Assembly: GCF_025766255.1 (NCBI RefSeq)
Contig: NW_026516665.1
Span: forward strand, 620,001-684,000
Direction: 5' to 3'
DNA: 64,000 nt
From: Zychaea mexicana
Lineage: Eukaryota > Mucoromycota > Mucoromycetes > Mucorales > Lichtheimiaceae
The notes under the pieces were generated by a model. It was not told the origin of the DNA. It searched no databases and saw only the letters and a program-made list of their open reading frames with translations. Positions 48,420-57,882 of this stretch are shown piece after piece (the first letter of the stretch is position 1; the number at the start of each line of letters is the position of its first letter). A program made the translations under genes and the position numbers.

Positions 48420-49934
48420 GAGGAGATCATAGATTATCTTCTTACCCTTAAGCCCTTCGTATTCTCCCTTAACTTTTTTTCTGTATGTATTTCTTGAATG
48501 TACCTCATTTGCCTTTCTTTTATTTTACCAGTCATTGTATCATACACTACTATATACTGTGCTCGTTTGTAGCCACAATTTAGCAATAATAGGCTTTTAA
48601 AAATAAATTGGATAACATAGCTGAAATGAGTCAAATATGTAGCATTTAATACTTGTGAGATGCTAAGGAAACATCTGCGTGTGATGCAACGTAGGTATAT
48701 ATGACATCCAGGTACAGTATATATGTATAAACATAATAAAGGGATTTTTAGTACAGTGCACTTGTATATTGCAAGATCGAGGTTGATTCTCTGTGTGATT
48801 TTGAGAGCATAGTAGAAGTAGAATTTAAATGTTGAAATAAGGCACTATCAGACTGTATTGAACGACACTTTTTGTCTCTGTCCATTTAATGTTTCTAAGC
48901 AGCAGTAAAAGTATTAAGTCAAGAAAAACTCTCGCCCGTACGTTTCAAGAAAGCTACCACTCTCTTTAGTATATAGCTTGCTTCAACGAGTTTATACATA
49001 AGAATTAGAGACATTGTTGATTACACATATATAGTTTCTCAACAGTTATCTGATACAATATACTAAACCTTTTTTTTTACCAATCGTGTAAAAGGTCAAT
49101 CTAGGTGAAACCGGTACTGTATAAGAGAAATATGTAGGACTTTTAGATATACAGTACTAAATGTAGACATAAAAATAAGAAAAGCCACGCTGGCCTGACG
49201 CGTGGCAATTGGGAAAAGACATGATTAGTACTACTGCATGTTCTCCGGGAGATCCACCAGCTGAGTCTCAAGGATGAGGAGTACGACTATGACGAACCAG
49301 CGCCCGTAGAAGCCCTACATGGCAGCGCATCGCTAACAGCAGAAAACCATACTGTACATCACTCTTACAGCATTATTCCTACGCACAAAAGCCCTACTTT
49401 TTAAATATGTATTACCACCACACAGGCATGTCTTTATCCCAATAGGGGGTTTTCAGACTGACGCCAGAGCACAATTATGTATCTACACATACGTACCGCA
49501 AGAGTGACCATATCATTACTATAGGGAAGGTCTATAGATCTTCCACAATAAATTACATACTTTTCAACTACCTATCATATAGTGAACAAAACAAAGGAAA
49601 CAGTAAAATTCAAACTTGACACATGACAAGGTCATAAACATTGTTCACTCTTATATCATATTTTTATTGTACAATTTGTCGTGCCAATATCTTATTGAAA
49701 AGTACTAATACTGTATACAGACTAATGCTTTTTCTCATATATATCGTGGTCTCTGTGATCTTCTTGTACATGCGATAATCCGTACTACTGTATCATAGAA
49801 TAAGATGATCGTACCCAACCTGCTCCAGTTGTGCATACTTCTGGCGCTACATAGTATATAGCAGCAGCAAAGAGGTAAAGCATTTACATGGACCACGGTA
49901 CCTTGGTGATGCATCTATGCATAAGAACCGTTTA
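48420..49934. other. Intergenic region, nothing recognised
   Basis: The first 200 bases are T-rich and fit the 3' untranslated region of the transporter. The rest is AT-leaning DNA with no long open frame and no clear repeat. Confidence 0.55.
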
Positions 49935-50096
49935 TAGTAGACCCTCGTTAATTTCATAGCGTGGATTCGCAAATTTTGTGTGGAATCGGCGAGGAATGAT
50001 AGTTAGCGAGAAAAATTTGTATGATACACTAGTACTCCCTGTTATTCTTGTTTGTTTGATGGCCCCAAAAACCCTGAAAATAGCGAGGGTTAAGAG
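49935..50096. mobile_element. Degenerate 162-bp MITE-like element
   Basis: The left end reads TAGTAGACCCTCGTTAATTT after a TA dinucleotide. The right end on the minus strand reads CTCTTAACCCTCGCTATTTT. The shared ACCCTCG core and the following TTTCA make imperfect inverted repeats. The ACCCTCG core is the same as at the right end of the element near 52.29 kb. The target duplication is no longer intact. No coding potential. Confidence 0.4.
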
Positions 50097-51402
50097 TTAA
50101 CGGTTTGAAATTAAAGAAGGGCGACTGTATCATTGAAGCGAAGCCAAGAAGTAGGGGCCAATACGATTGGTGAAAATAAAACATAGGATGTATAGAAAAA
50201 AAAACAAATATGCAAGAATGATCTGTCTTCTTTGTGTGAGATGCTCCCCTTTTTCCCTGTTCATACCTGACATTCTTGGCGACAACAAAAGGACAACAAC
50301 CGAGCACGCCCCCACTCCTTGCCCCCCTTCAATAAACACCGCCAATATGTATGTAGTATATGCACATAATCTTATTACTCACCGCTATCGTTGTTGTTGC
50401 CACACCAGGTACGCCGCCGCCTTTCACATACCTGCCAGCCACTGCTGATCATCATCGCCAATTCATTATCAGGCCACTTTGTATATACAAAATGTCTTCT
50501 CTTTTGTCAATAACGACCCGCAGAATATGCAGAAGCATAAAGCTTTATACAATTATTCTGGATTTTCTTACGGCATTTAACGTTTGTGTTCCTCTTTCGC
50601 TTACTGTCGTTTATTGTATGTGAAGAGCTAAGATATGATAAAATAGGAGATACCATAATATTTCCTCCATTTGTATTGCTGTACGTATCAAGTATTTGTT
50701 TGTTTTCTTCAAGGAAAAGAAATAATGAACACAATGCAAGGAACCTTCTTGACAGAAAATAAAAAGTGCCTCGGGTGATATGCGATAATTATTTTGGCGT
50801 GTGATAGAAGAGGGAGGAAAAGCGGATGGTGGTCCTTAAATATATGAGCATAAATGTCACACGGGCTGCTGCTGTTTGTATGGTGAGGATATTAAATGTA
50901 TGTAGTCTGACAGTGCTCCATTGCTAAACTGATGTAATCTCAGCAATGCAACTCGTAATGCTTTGATCAACAAAATAAAAAATGACAGCTTGATAACCCA
51001 TAAGCAAGTTGTTGTTTTTGCTACACATACATACTATACTTATAGACGTACATGATGCATATATACGTATCATCAACGCAACCCTTTCACTGATTTTAAT
51101 TAGTATCAGCATGATATATAGTATGTTATACTGTTGTTATGCATCTCTCAAAGCTCCTCGCACACTGCTCATTATTACATTTCCGTTCCATTGCTGTTAA
51201 AGCGTTAAACCTTTAATATGTTGAAATATTAGCATACATTATACAGTATTAACCATCATTCCTTTTCAGTTGATACAGTACCGCTGGGTTCTTCCTGGCC
51301 TTTTGGACTCCATATGTGTATACCACCTGAAGTACTGCTGTTTCTCAGCTGACACACATCCACTATGTACTGGTGTAGTTGTAAGTTAATTAAAAGCCGG
51401 TA
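50097..51402. other. Intergenic region, nothing recognised
   Basis: Only short frames occur on both strands. None has a known motif or a splice structure. It is flanked on both sides by transposon remnants. Confidence 0.5.
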
Positions 51403-52294
51403 GTAACTGCATTACCGTTTTTTGCAGTAGCGGTTTTTCGTGAAAAAAACTGCAAAAAGTGAGGATGGGTATAAGGGTGTTACACAGGCTGACAACATCA
51501 GTACTTCATTGAGGTTACTTTTACATTGCAACTTTAAATAAAAAGACCTAATTCTTTTTGCAATTGTTTTATACACACTATTCACACCATACATCATGAC
51601 AAAAGGAAAATCATAGGAAAAGCTTACTGACGAAATAATGAAGCAGCCTATCAGTATTATATCACCATAGAAAATGCACTACACAAATCTAGTAGGTGCA
51701 GTCATGACTAACAGCACTAACGGTGAATCAAACAATGCAGACGAAGTTGCACTTAGCCAGATCAATGACTATATAAGCCTTATTTATAGTGCCAATAACC
51801 TTGTGAACTTCACTTTTGATGCAGATCCAGCTGAGGAAATTGCAGCTGTTAATCCGCTGCTGTCCAATGAAGAAATTGTTAGTGCTGTTCTTAATGAAAG
51901 AATAGCTGATGATGATGTTGTTGACAACGGCAACGAAGATGCTAGCATGACTGTTTCATCTGAACCTGTTACACTAGTATATAGTTTGCAAGAAAAAACA
52001 ACTAGTATTTAGATGCCCCAGAACATCAAAACATCTGGAATGAACTCAGAAAAGTCTGGGATGATTTCTGCAAGAAAAGCCAGAACAAACATCATTGGTT
52101 CGATTCTCAGCGTCGCCGCTCTCTAATAGAATGAAAATTACTAGCGGAAAATTGCAGGTCCTTCTTTTTGGGCTGCAAAATGCAAAAAGTGAGGAAACTG
52201 CAATTTAACTAAGTGATGAACGGGATTCCTCCAAAAAAAGCTGCAAAAACTGAGGACCTGCAAAAGTGGAGGTGCAAAAAACGAGGGTCAACTG
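51403..52294. mobile_element. Pogo/Tigger-like element remnant
   Basis: The right end read on the minus strand begins CAGTTGACCCTCGTTTTTTG and is followed outside by TA (52295-52296). The left end near 51403 has a decayed counterpart with the same CG-TTTTTTGCA core. Both subterminal regions carry several TTTTTGCAG and GTGAGGA words in opposite orientation. CAGTTGACCC-type ends and TA targets are known for Tigger/pogo transposons. An open frame for a transposase-tail-like protein lies inside. Confidence 0.55.
51674..52012 (+). pseudogene. Transposase C-terminal fragment inside the pogo-like remnant
   Basis: A 112-codon frame begins with ATG and encodes an acidic protein with the texture of the segment that follows the DDE domain in pogo/Tigger transposases (ALSQINDYISLI, then NPLLSNEEIVSAVLNE). 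The catalytic DDE region and the CENP-B-like DNA-binding part are missing. Family assignment rests on this resemblance and on the surrounding inverted ends, so it is tentative. A further frame of about 38 codons (EHQNIWNELRKVWDDFCKK) follows at about 52020-52135 in another frame. Confidence 0.4.
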
Positions 52295-52296
52295 TA

Positions 52297-53220
52297 TCAA
52301 GACAGCGAGCATTGTCTGAATGTAGGTATGTCATGTGTGGTACTATTGTAAACCCGCACACTTTCATTTGCTGGTCTGTATGACCGAATGCGAAGTGATA
52401 GTGGTTTTTTCCTATTACTGCGCGTCCCCTATTTTTACTTTCGCGGAAGGTAATTCCAAAAAATTGCCCCAAAATCCTTGTAGCAGTTTTTAAATTAGTC
52501 ACTAACTTTGCTAGCTGGCTAACCCCTTTCGCCCAGGGCCATTTTTCTGCCCACATAAAAATGATAGAAACACCTGCTTATTTGTATGTCATCATATACA
52601 ATGTGTAGTTGTTTTACTTCTCGAAACACTTTTGATACAGCTAAAAGGTATGATCGTATGTATATACTACAGCTTATTAATAACCAATCTCTATCGAAAG
52701 GGTCATTACAACAGCGCGAGTCATGATATCGGGGATTTTTAGCATATGTGAAGCTATACTTAACTGTGTTTTGATGACCTGTACGAGTAAAAAAGGAAAT
52801 GGTAGAACAAGAAAAAATAGTATTCTGATAATGTTACGCTTCAACGGATATGTCGTAATTTTTACGATTGCTGATAGCTTTTCGATAAATAATATCAAAC
52901 ACTATTATATGTACTACCACCCAATGTTGACTTTGCTCTCGTTCATTTCTCCGTACTGTATGTATGTAATTAGACTTATTCAGTCTACTATGATACATTA
53001 TAGATTTTATGGTTTACATCGAGTATCATTTTTTATCCATTTATTTTTGCTTATTGGATTATTACGGAACAGTATGATACGGAAAAGTTCCAAGTTGATC
53101 CAGTAAAAAAGCTGCGCATTAAACCACCAGTAAACAAGTAGACCGGTTAAGTTCTTAGGCGCTATTGCCAGAGAAGGACGGGTGATTATCAAGAAACTGA
53201 CCCGAATTTTAACTTTGTAG
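52297..53220. other. Intergenic region, nothing recognised
   Basis: AT-leaning sequence with short frames only. The end of this stretch (GAAACTGACCCG through TTTGTAG) looks like an intron 3' end that belongs to the eEF1B-like exon fragment that follows. Confidence 0.45.
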
Positions 53221-53299
53221 GACTGCTGCTGCTCCTGCCGCTGCTGCCGATGAGGACGAAGACGATATGGACCTTTTCGGCTCTGAGGAACTGTGCTAA
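53221..53299 (+). pseudogene. Exon fragment resembling elongation factor 1-beta (eEF1B)
   Basis: Directly after an intron-like acceptor (TTTGTAG) there are 25 GC-rich codons that encode Ala/Pro repeats, an acidic run and MDLFGSEE, then a stop. The alanine-rich linker followed by an acidic stretch and DLFGS is the mark of eEF1B alpha/beta chains. The remaining guanine-exchange domain is absent. The codon use contrasts with the AT-rich surroundings, so this is a captured or duplicated exon rather than a gene. An acidic ribosomal P-protein tail is a less likely alternative because of LFGS. Confidence 0.5.
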
Positions 53300-53414
53300 T
53301 TGAATCACGTCAAGACGCAAATGGTTGTTTTCGAAAAGTCCTCAAGCCGTACTTAGATCGAAGAAGTGAAAGTTGCATGGCAGGGAGAAGAAAAGTATAG
53401 TTGCTAATATATTG

Positions 53415-53770
53415 GGACACAAACACAGCACTTTCTGGATTTTTTGGAATTAGTATTGGACGCACTTGTTAAAAACAACATGTACGGTAAAACTCTTGTA
53501 ATGGATAATGCTAGAATTCATCATGCGAATTTGGTACATCAAGTAGCTAAAGACAGAGGAGGATATAAAATTTTATATCTTCCATCATATTCACCATTAT
53601 AAATTATTCTGGTCGAAATTGAATTTTGGTGTAAGGTGCGACCTTTTGACCAAGGATGATACCTTGACACCACGTATTATCGAATCTGTCAAGCAAGTAA
53701 ATCCTAAGGACTGCTGGGGTTGGATATCACTCTCTAAGTCATTTTTTCCATGATGTCATCTGGTGGAGAA
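53415..53770 (+). pseudogene. Decayed Tc1/mariner-type DDE transposase fragment
   Basis: The frame reads TQHFLDFLELVLDAL, then LVMDNARIHHA (second catalytic Asp motif), then YLPSYSPL followed by a stop codon. After a frame change it resumes with EIEFWCKV (third acidic motif region), and after another with LTPRIIESVKQVNPKDCWGW. This order is that of IS630/Tc1 DDE-3 transposases common in Mucoromycota. The stop and at least two frameshifts make it non-functional. The N-terminal half is missing. Confidence 0.75.
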
Positions 53771-53779
53771 GAAGTGTAA

Positions 53780-54934
53780 CTTTTGCTGTTCAGTTTAAAA
53801 TTATTATACCTATTTTTCTGAATCTACATCATTATCAATAGAAAAGAATAAATTTTCAAGAATAATAACTAGGATGCAAACATAAATATTGAAACGCGAA
53901 GATAAAGAAAATGGGACACAAATGTGAAATTATACTGAGTGTACCAAAGTAAAATAGAGGAGGGGGTACGCGAAGTAATAGGAAAACACGAATAAACTGA
54001 TAGTCTGTGAAGTAATGTGCTGTCATAAACAAATAAACATGTACTAGATTATATAACAAGTTTACTAACAACACATTTATATTGTATTTAGCAGTATCGT
54101 ACTAAAAATCTTGAATTGATCAGTGCACATCTGACTGCTGCAGCGGTAATATGATACTAGCTGACCTATATCAATTTTGGGTGCGCACATTCTTTTTCTT
54201 TTTCATACAAGTTTTTCTTCAACTCTCCTTTTCTTTGTCTCTTCACCAACATGGAAGATAAAGAAAGTTTATAATTTTTAAAATCGCATTTTCATGAAAA
54301 GAATTTTTCATTGATCTGGTTTTACCAGCATTTCCAATTCACTTCTCATAGAGATGGGGAGTGTGAAATAAAACAAGCCCTTGGTGATACTTTGAATCGT
54401 GTGAAAAGGCAGAGTAAAAGGAAGGCTTGGTTGATGAGTACGAAGAATGACCATTTCAAGGTATATTTTGAACATAGAATAGTAATACAATGTTTACATG
54501 TGAGAAGCTTGTAGTTGAGATCAAATAAATACATATAAAGAAAGTACTATTAAATCTGTTAAATTATTACTTATGTTAAAAAGATCTTACACACAGAAAA
54601 GCTTTACAACTACAGGAGAGAAAAAGAAGCAACTCGAGCTGAAGCAAATGCAATACATCATTTAAAATTGTATATTCATGATAAAGTGGTGATGGAACAA
54701 CAAGTACTGTTCTTATGGGGAATTGATCATTAATAATTAAAGCTAAAATAAAATGCAATTTTATTTAACATTTAATTTATTGATGTCAATAGTGATTTAA
54801 TTTTATGAATCTAAAGAAAAAAGAAAAAAATTAATTAAAGAGGCTCATAATAACCTTTAAGGCTATTATAGAATGTGGATAATACAAGAAAAGAAGATTT
54901 TTTTGTATCTAACATAAGGAGCTTGCCGATGATA
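53780..54934. other. AT-rich intergenic stretch
   Basis: Low-GC sequence with runs of A and T, no recognised gene. Short frames at 54311-54514 on the plus strand and on the minus strand overlap each other and look random. Confidence 0.5.
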
Positions 54935-54943
54935 TGTTCTTGA

Positions 54944-56005
54944 TCAATGCAATACCCTATGTATCTTTTTTGTTTTCCCATCTTTCATACACTTTTGTCG
55001 AATAACAGGGTTCAGGCAGGTACAACACATCTGACTTGTGTTTCTTTCACCCGTCATTACTACTGGACAGTTCCTTCTATGTATTTGTCTACGTTTCTTG
55101 CCGCCTCTTCGCTCATGGCTACTGAATCGACTACCCACTTCCGTTCCTTGCGTTCCAACAATATACATCATGGGGATGACATCCTTGATAATACTGCCAG
55201 AAACAAACTGACGCTCTTTCGAACACATTTGGTCATATGCATGACTCTGCTGAAACTGGATTGTGTACTTGTCATATTGATGTTTTTTACTGTTGTGGTA
55301 CTTTTTCATGACAGCCTGCTTGTTGACAGCCTTCTAAAGCATATAGCAAAATGAAAATAGTAAGTATACACTGCAAAAAAATTAGAGTATTAAAACGGTA
55401 CCTGGTAGTGTAGAATTGTTTGGTTTTTGTTAATGGTAAGGTCTAAAGACTTTTTCGCCAGCATTTCCTTAGCGACAAGCACCTCTTTAGGCTACTATCA
55501 TATAAAAAATGTCAGTGTAAGCCTAATTTAATCGTAGCCAGTGCCCTTAAATAAGATAGTAGTTGATCCAAAAATAAAGCATAGCAATATTGTTGTTGTT
55601 CTTGCACCTTGCGACAACAGCTCCTGAAGCAATTGATACATCTTTGGCCCGGATGTTATATAGGTGGAGCAGCTTTGGTTCCAATATAGATAGTACTTAA
55701 TTGCTTGGTATTTGTCTACCCTTGTTCACTTTGTCAACTTGTATCACTCCAATTACCTGAGCCTCAGTTACGTGGGATGTACAAGCCTCAACAGCAATGC
55801 CTTAGTCAGTTCCACTGTAGTTGATTGATTTGTCCTCTTGCTCAGCTTGCCTTTTGAGTATATTGAGGTTGGTACAATGTGGCACATCCATGCTTCGTCT
55901 GTCACTCAAAGTCGGTGTGCTGGTGTAATCCTTGAGGGCCCTTGTTGAAGAAGCCTCCTCGTTGTCAGCCTTTTTGCCTTTTGCATTGATTGCTTTTGCT
56001 GTCAT
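54944..56005 (-). pseudogene. Decayed Fanzor/TnpB-like nuclease gene
   Basis: Three minus-strand segments can be read in order. The first (56005-55802) ends in INYSGTD and a stop; beyond the stop the frame continues with GIAVEACTSHV. The second (to 55402) ends in KSLDLTINKNQTILHYQ at a GTACCG donor. After a 67-nt intron (55335-55401) the third runs from KAVNKQAVMKKYH through YIVGTQGTEVGSR, HERRGGKKRR and CPVVMTGERNTSQMCCTC to HRVLH, then stops at 54944. The order GT-VGSR, basic patch, T-SQ-C-C resembles the RuvC and zinc-ribbon end of OrfB/TnpB-derived Fanzor proteins of fungi. The second Cys pair and the terminal Asp are lost. Stops and missing parts show it is dead. Family assignment is by eye. 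Confidence 0.5.
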
Positions 56006-56239
56006 GTATTTGTCTAGTCAGCATTGGTCAAGAGCAACTACAACATGTACATAGTTTGTAAAGTATATATTCCTTTTTTGTTTTAGTCTCTTGATTTCTA
56101 TTGCGAGAACTGATTTCCTATCCACTTCTTCTTCTGTGTGCTTTAGGGTGGTGATTTTGTTCTATATTCCCCAGAATTTCTTTCATTCTTCGTTTCTTGA
56201 ACCAAATCTATGTTGGTTAATCATTTTTACTCATTATTT

Positions 56240-56770
56240 GAATATATCAATATATCTAAATATATATTTTCATAATCCTCCCGAAGTATTATACTAGACA
56301 GAAAAGAAAAAAAAAGAATTTTCTTTTTATAAAATAATTATCAATAATAATCAATGACAATAAACATTTTACTTTTATGTCATTTCACTATTTTAAAATT
56401 ACTTATAATATATAAATTATAATATAAAAGAAAAACCATTCTTTTTCTTCTATCTATTTATATTCTTTATCTTTAATTTCTAAAATTAATGATATTAATT
56501 TATCAGGTTTATTTGAACCTCTTTTGAAGTATTAAATAGAAGAAAAGATAAATGTTATATATTTTTATATATTTCTATTTCTATAAACAAGAAAACAATT
56601 TGTTTTTCTTAATATTACTATAAAATAAACTTATTTTTAATCTATTTCAATACTAAGAAAATTAAAAATATTTAATATTTTGATTTTAATCTCATATATA
56701 TTTATTTTACTTATATATATAAATATTATAAAATTCTAAAATCTTATAATTTTTCTATATTCAATAAGTC
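56240..56770. other. AT-rich island
   Basis: About 500 bases are very low in G and C, with no open frame of note. It resembles the island at 25.5-26.7 kb and sits between two decayed genes. Confidence 0.65.
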
Positions 56771-56771
56771 A

Positions 56772-57280
56772 ATGTTTATCTCTCCTAGCATATTACCAAA
56801 GGAGCCATATCAATCACCAGGTATGACACAACAACTACAATATGCTCAACTACTTGGAGAACCAGAAGCCTACAACGGGTTTTTCAATCCTATACACAAA
56901 GCTATGTTGTGGCTCCCATTTGATTTTGACCTTTGCTCAGTGCCAGAAGAATCATTCATGATTGATGGCGTTATGTGACAGCAAGATTTCACAAATATAA
57001 TCAGCAAGAATTGCAAGCAGCTAGTTGTAGTAGAAGCGGTTTGGAGGTCAACACTCAATTTTATAAAATTACAGCATTATCCCACATCCTACTTCTCAAG
57101 CCTAGTCAATATGGAGAAGCACTATCAGCTACTTATAGTGCAGCTACATTGGAAAAACTTCATTCATAAATATTAGCAAAAGCTTTGGATCATAGTATAG
57201 AGTTCCCAGATGATATTCATTTACAAATCAGTAAGACAGTTGCAACTCTGAAGCATCCCTTACCTGAAAAACAATAATCC
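56772..57280 (+). pseudogene. Decayed gene of unknown family
   Basis: Readable protein texture runs through the whole stretch: YQSPGMTQQLQYAQLLGEPE and HKAMLWLPFDFDLCSVPEES in one frame. After a one-frame shift near 56975 it continues with GLEVNTQFYKITALSHILL, and after a stop at about 57168 in the same frame with ALDHSIEFPDDIHLQISKTV, ending at a second stop. One frameshift and one internal stop make it a pseudogene. AT-rich islands flank it on both sides. I do not recognise the family; it may belong to one of the multicopy repeat-borne families of Mucoromycota. Confidence 0.45.
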
Positions 57281-57882
57281 CAGTTGGTGGTGATGTCACA
57301 GCTGCTTTCACTCGCATGTCAACAACCGTATTCCATCTCAAGAGTAATTGTGGGCTTAGCATTGTTGTAAGTAATTATATGACGAATGCTCATAGAGACG
57401 TATCAATGTGGCTCAAGCCAGTATCACTCATTTTCATACTTTAATAATTCTTAAGGTTGTCAAAGTTGCTAAATAAACCAATAGGATAACCTTACATTTA
57501 TTTAAAAATCATAATTTCAGACTAATAAAAATAATTTATTTATATTATTTATCATATTTATATAATTTAATAATTATTTTCAAATTGTTAAATCTTTTAT
57601 TTATTAAAAATATTATTTAATAGTACCATTATTATATATAAATGCTATTGTTATCTTCATCTACTAATATAATATCTAATACATATGGTGCATACTGACT
57701 TAAACCGTGAGCTATCGAAAATTGAGAATTTTTGAAACACCGCGGCTAAATTTGCACCCGAAACACCCGATATGTTTCTTCATATATCATACTCTATGTT
57801 TGCACTAGTCAGGAAATTACATGATCGATAGCTATACTCATTTATTTATAAAAGTCAGAAATAACAGAGGTAAAAATAAAAA
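57281..57882. other. AT-rich spacer downstream of the DDE transposase
   Basis: Strongly AT-rich between about 57470 and 57700. The stretch 57730-57775 is more balanced and contains TTTGAAACACCG and CCCGAAACACCCG. It faces TTTGAAACATCCGAAACC (minus strand) on the far side of the transposase gene near 60210. These may be decayed element ends, but the match is short. Confidence 0.4.
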
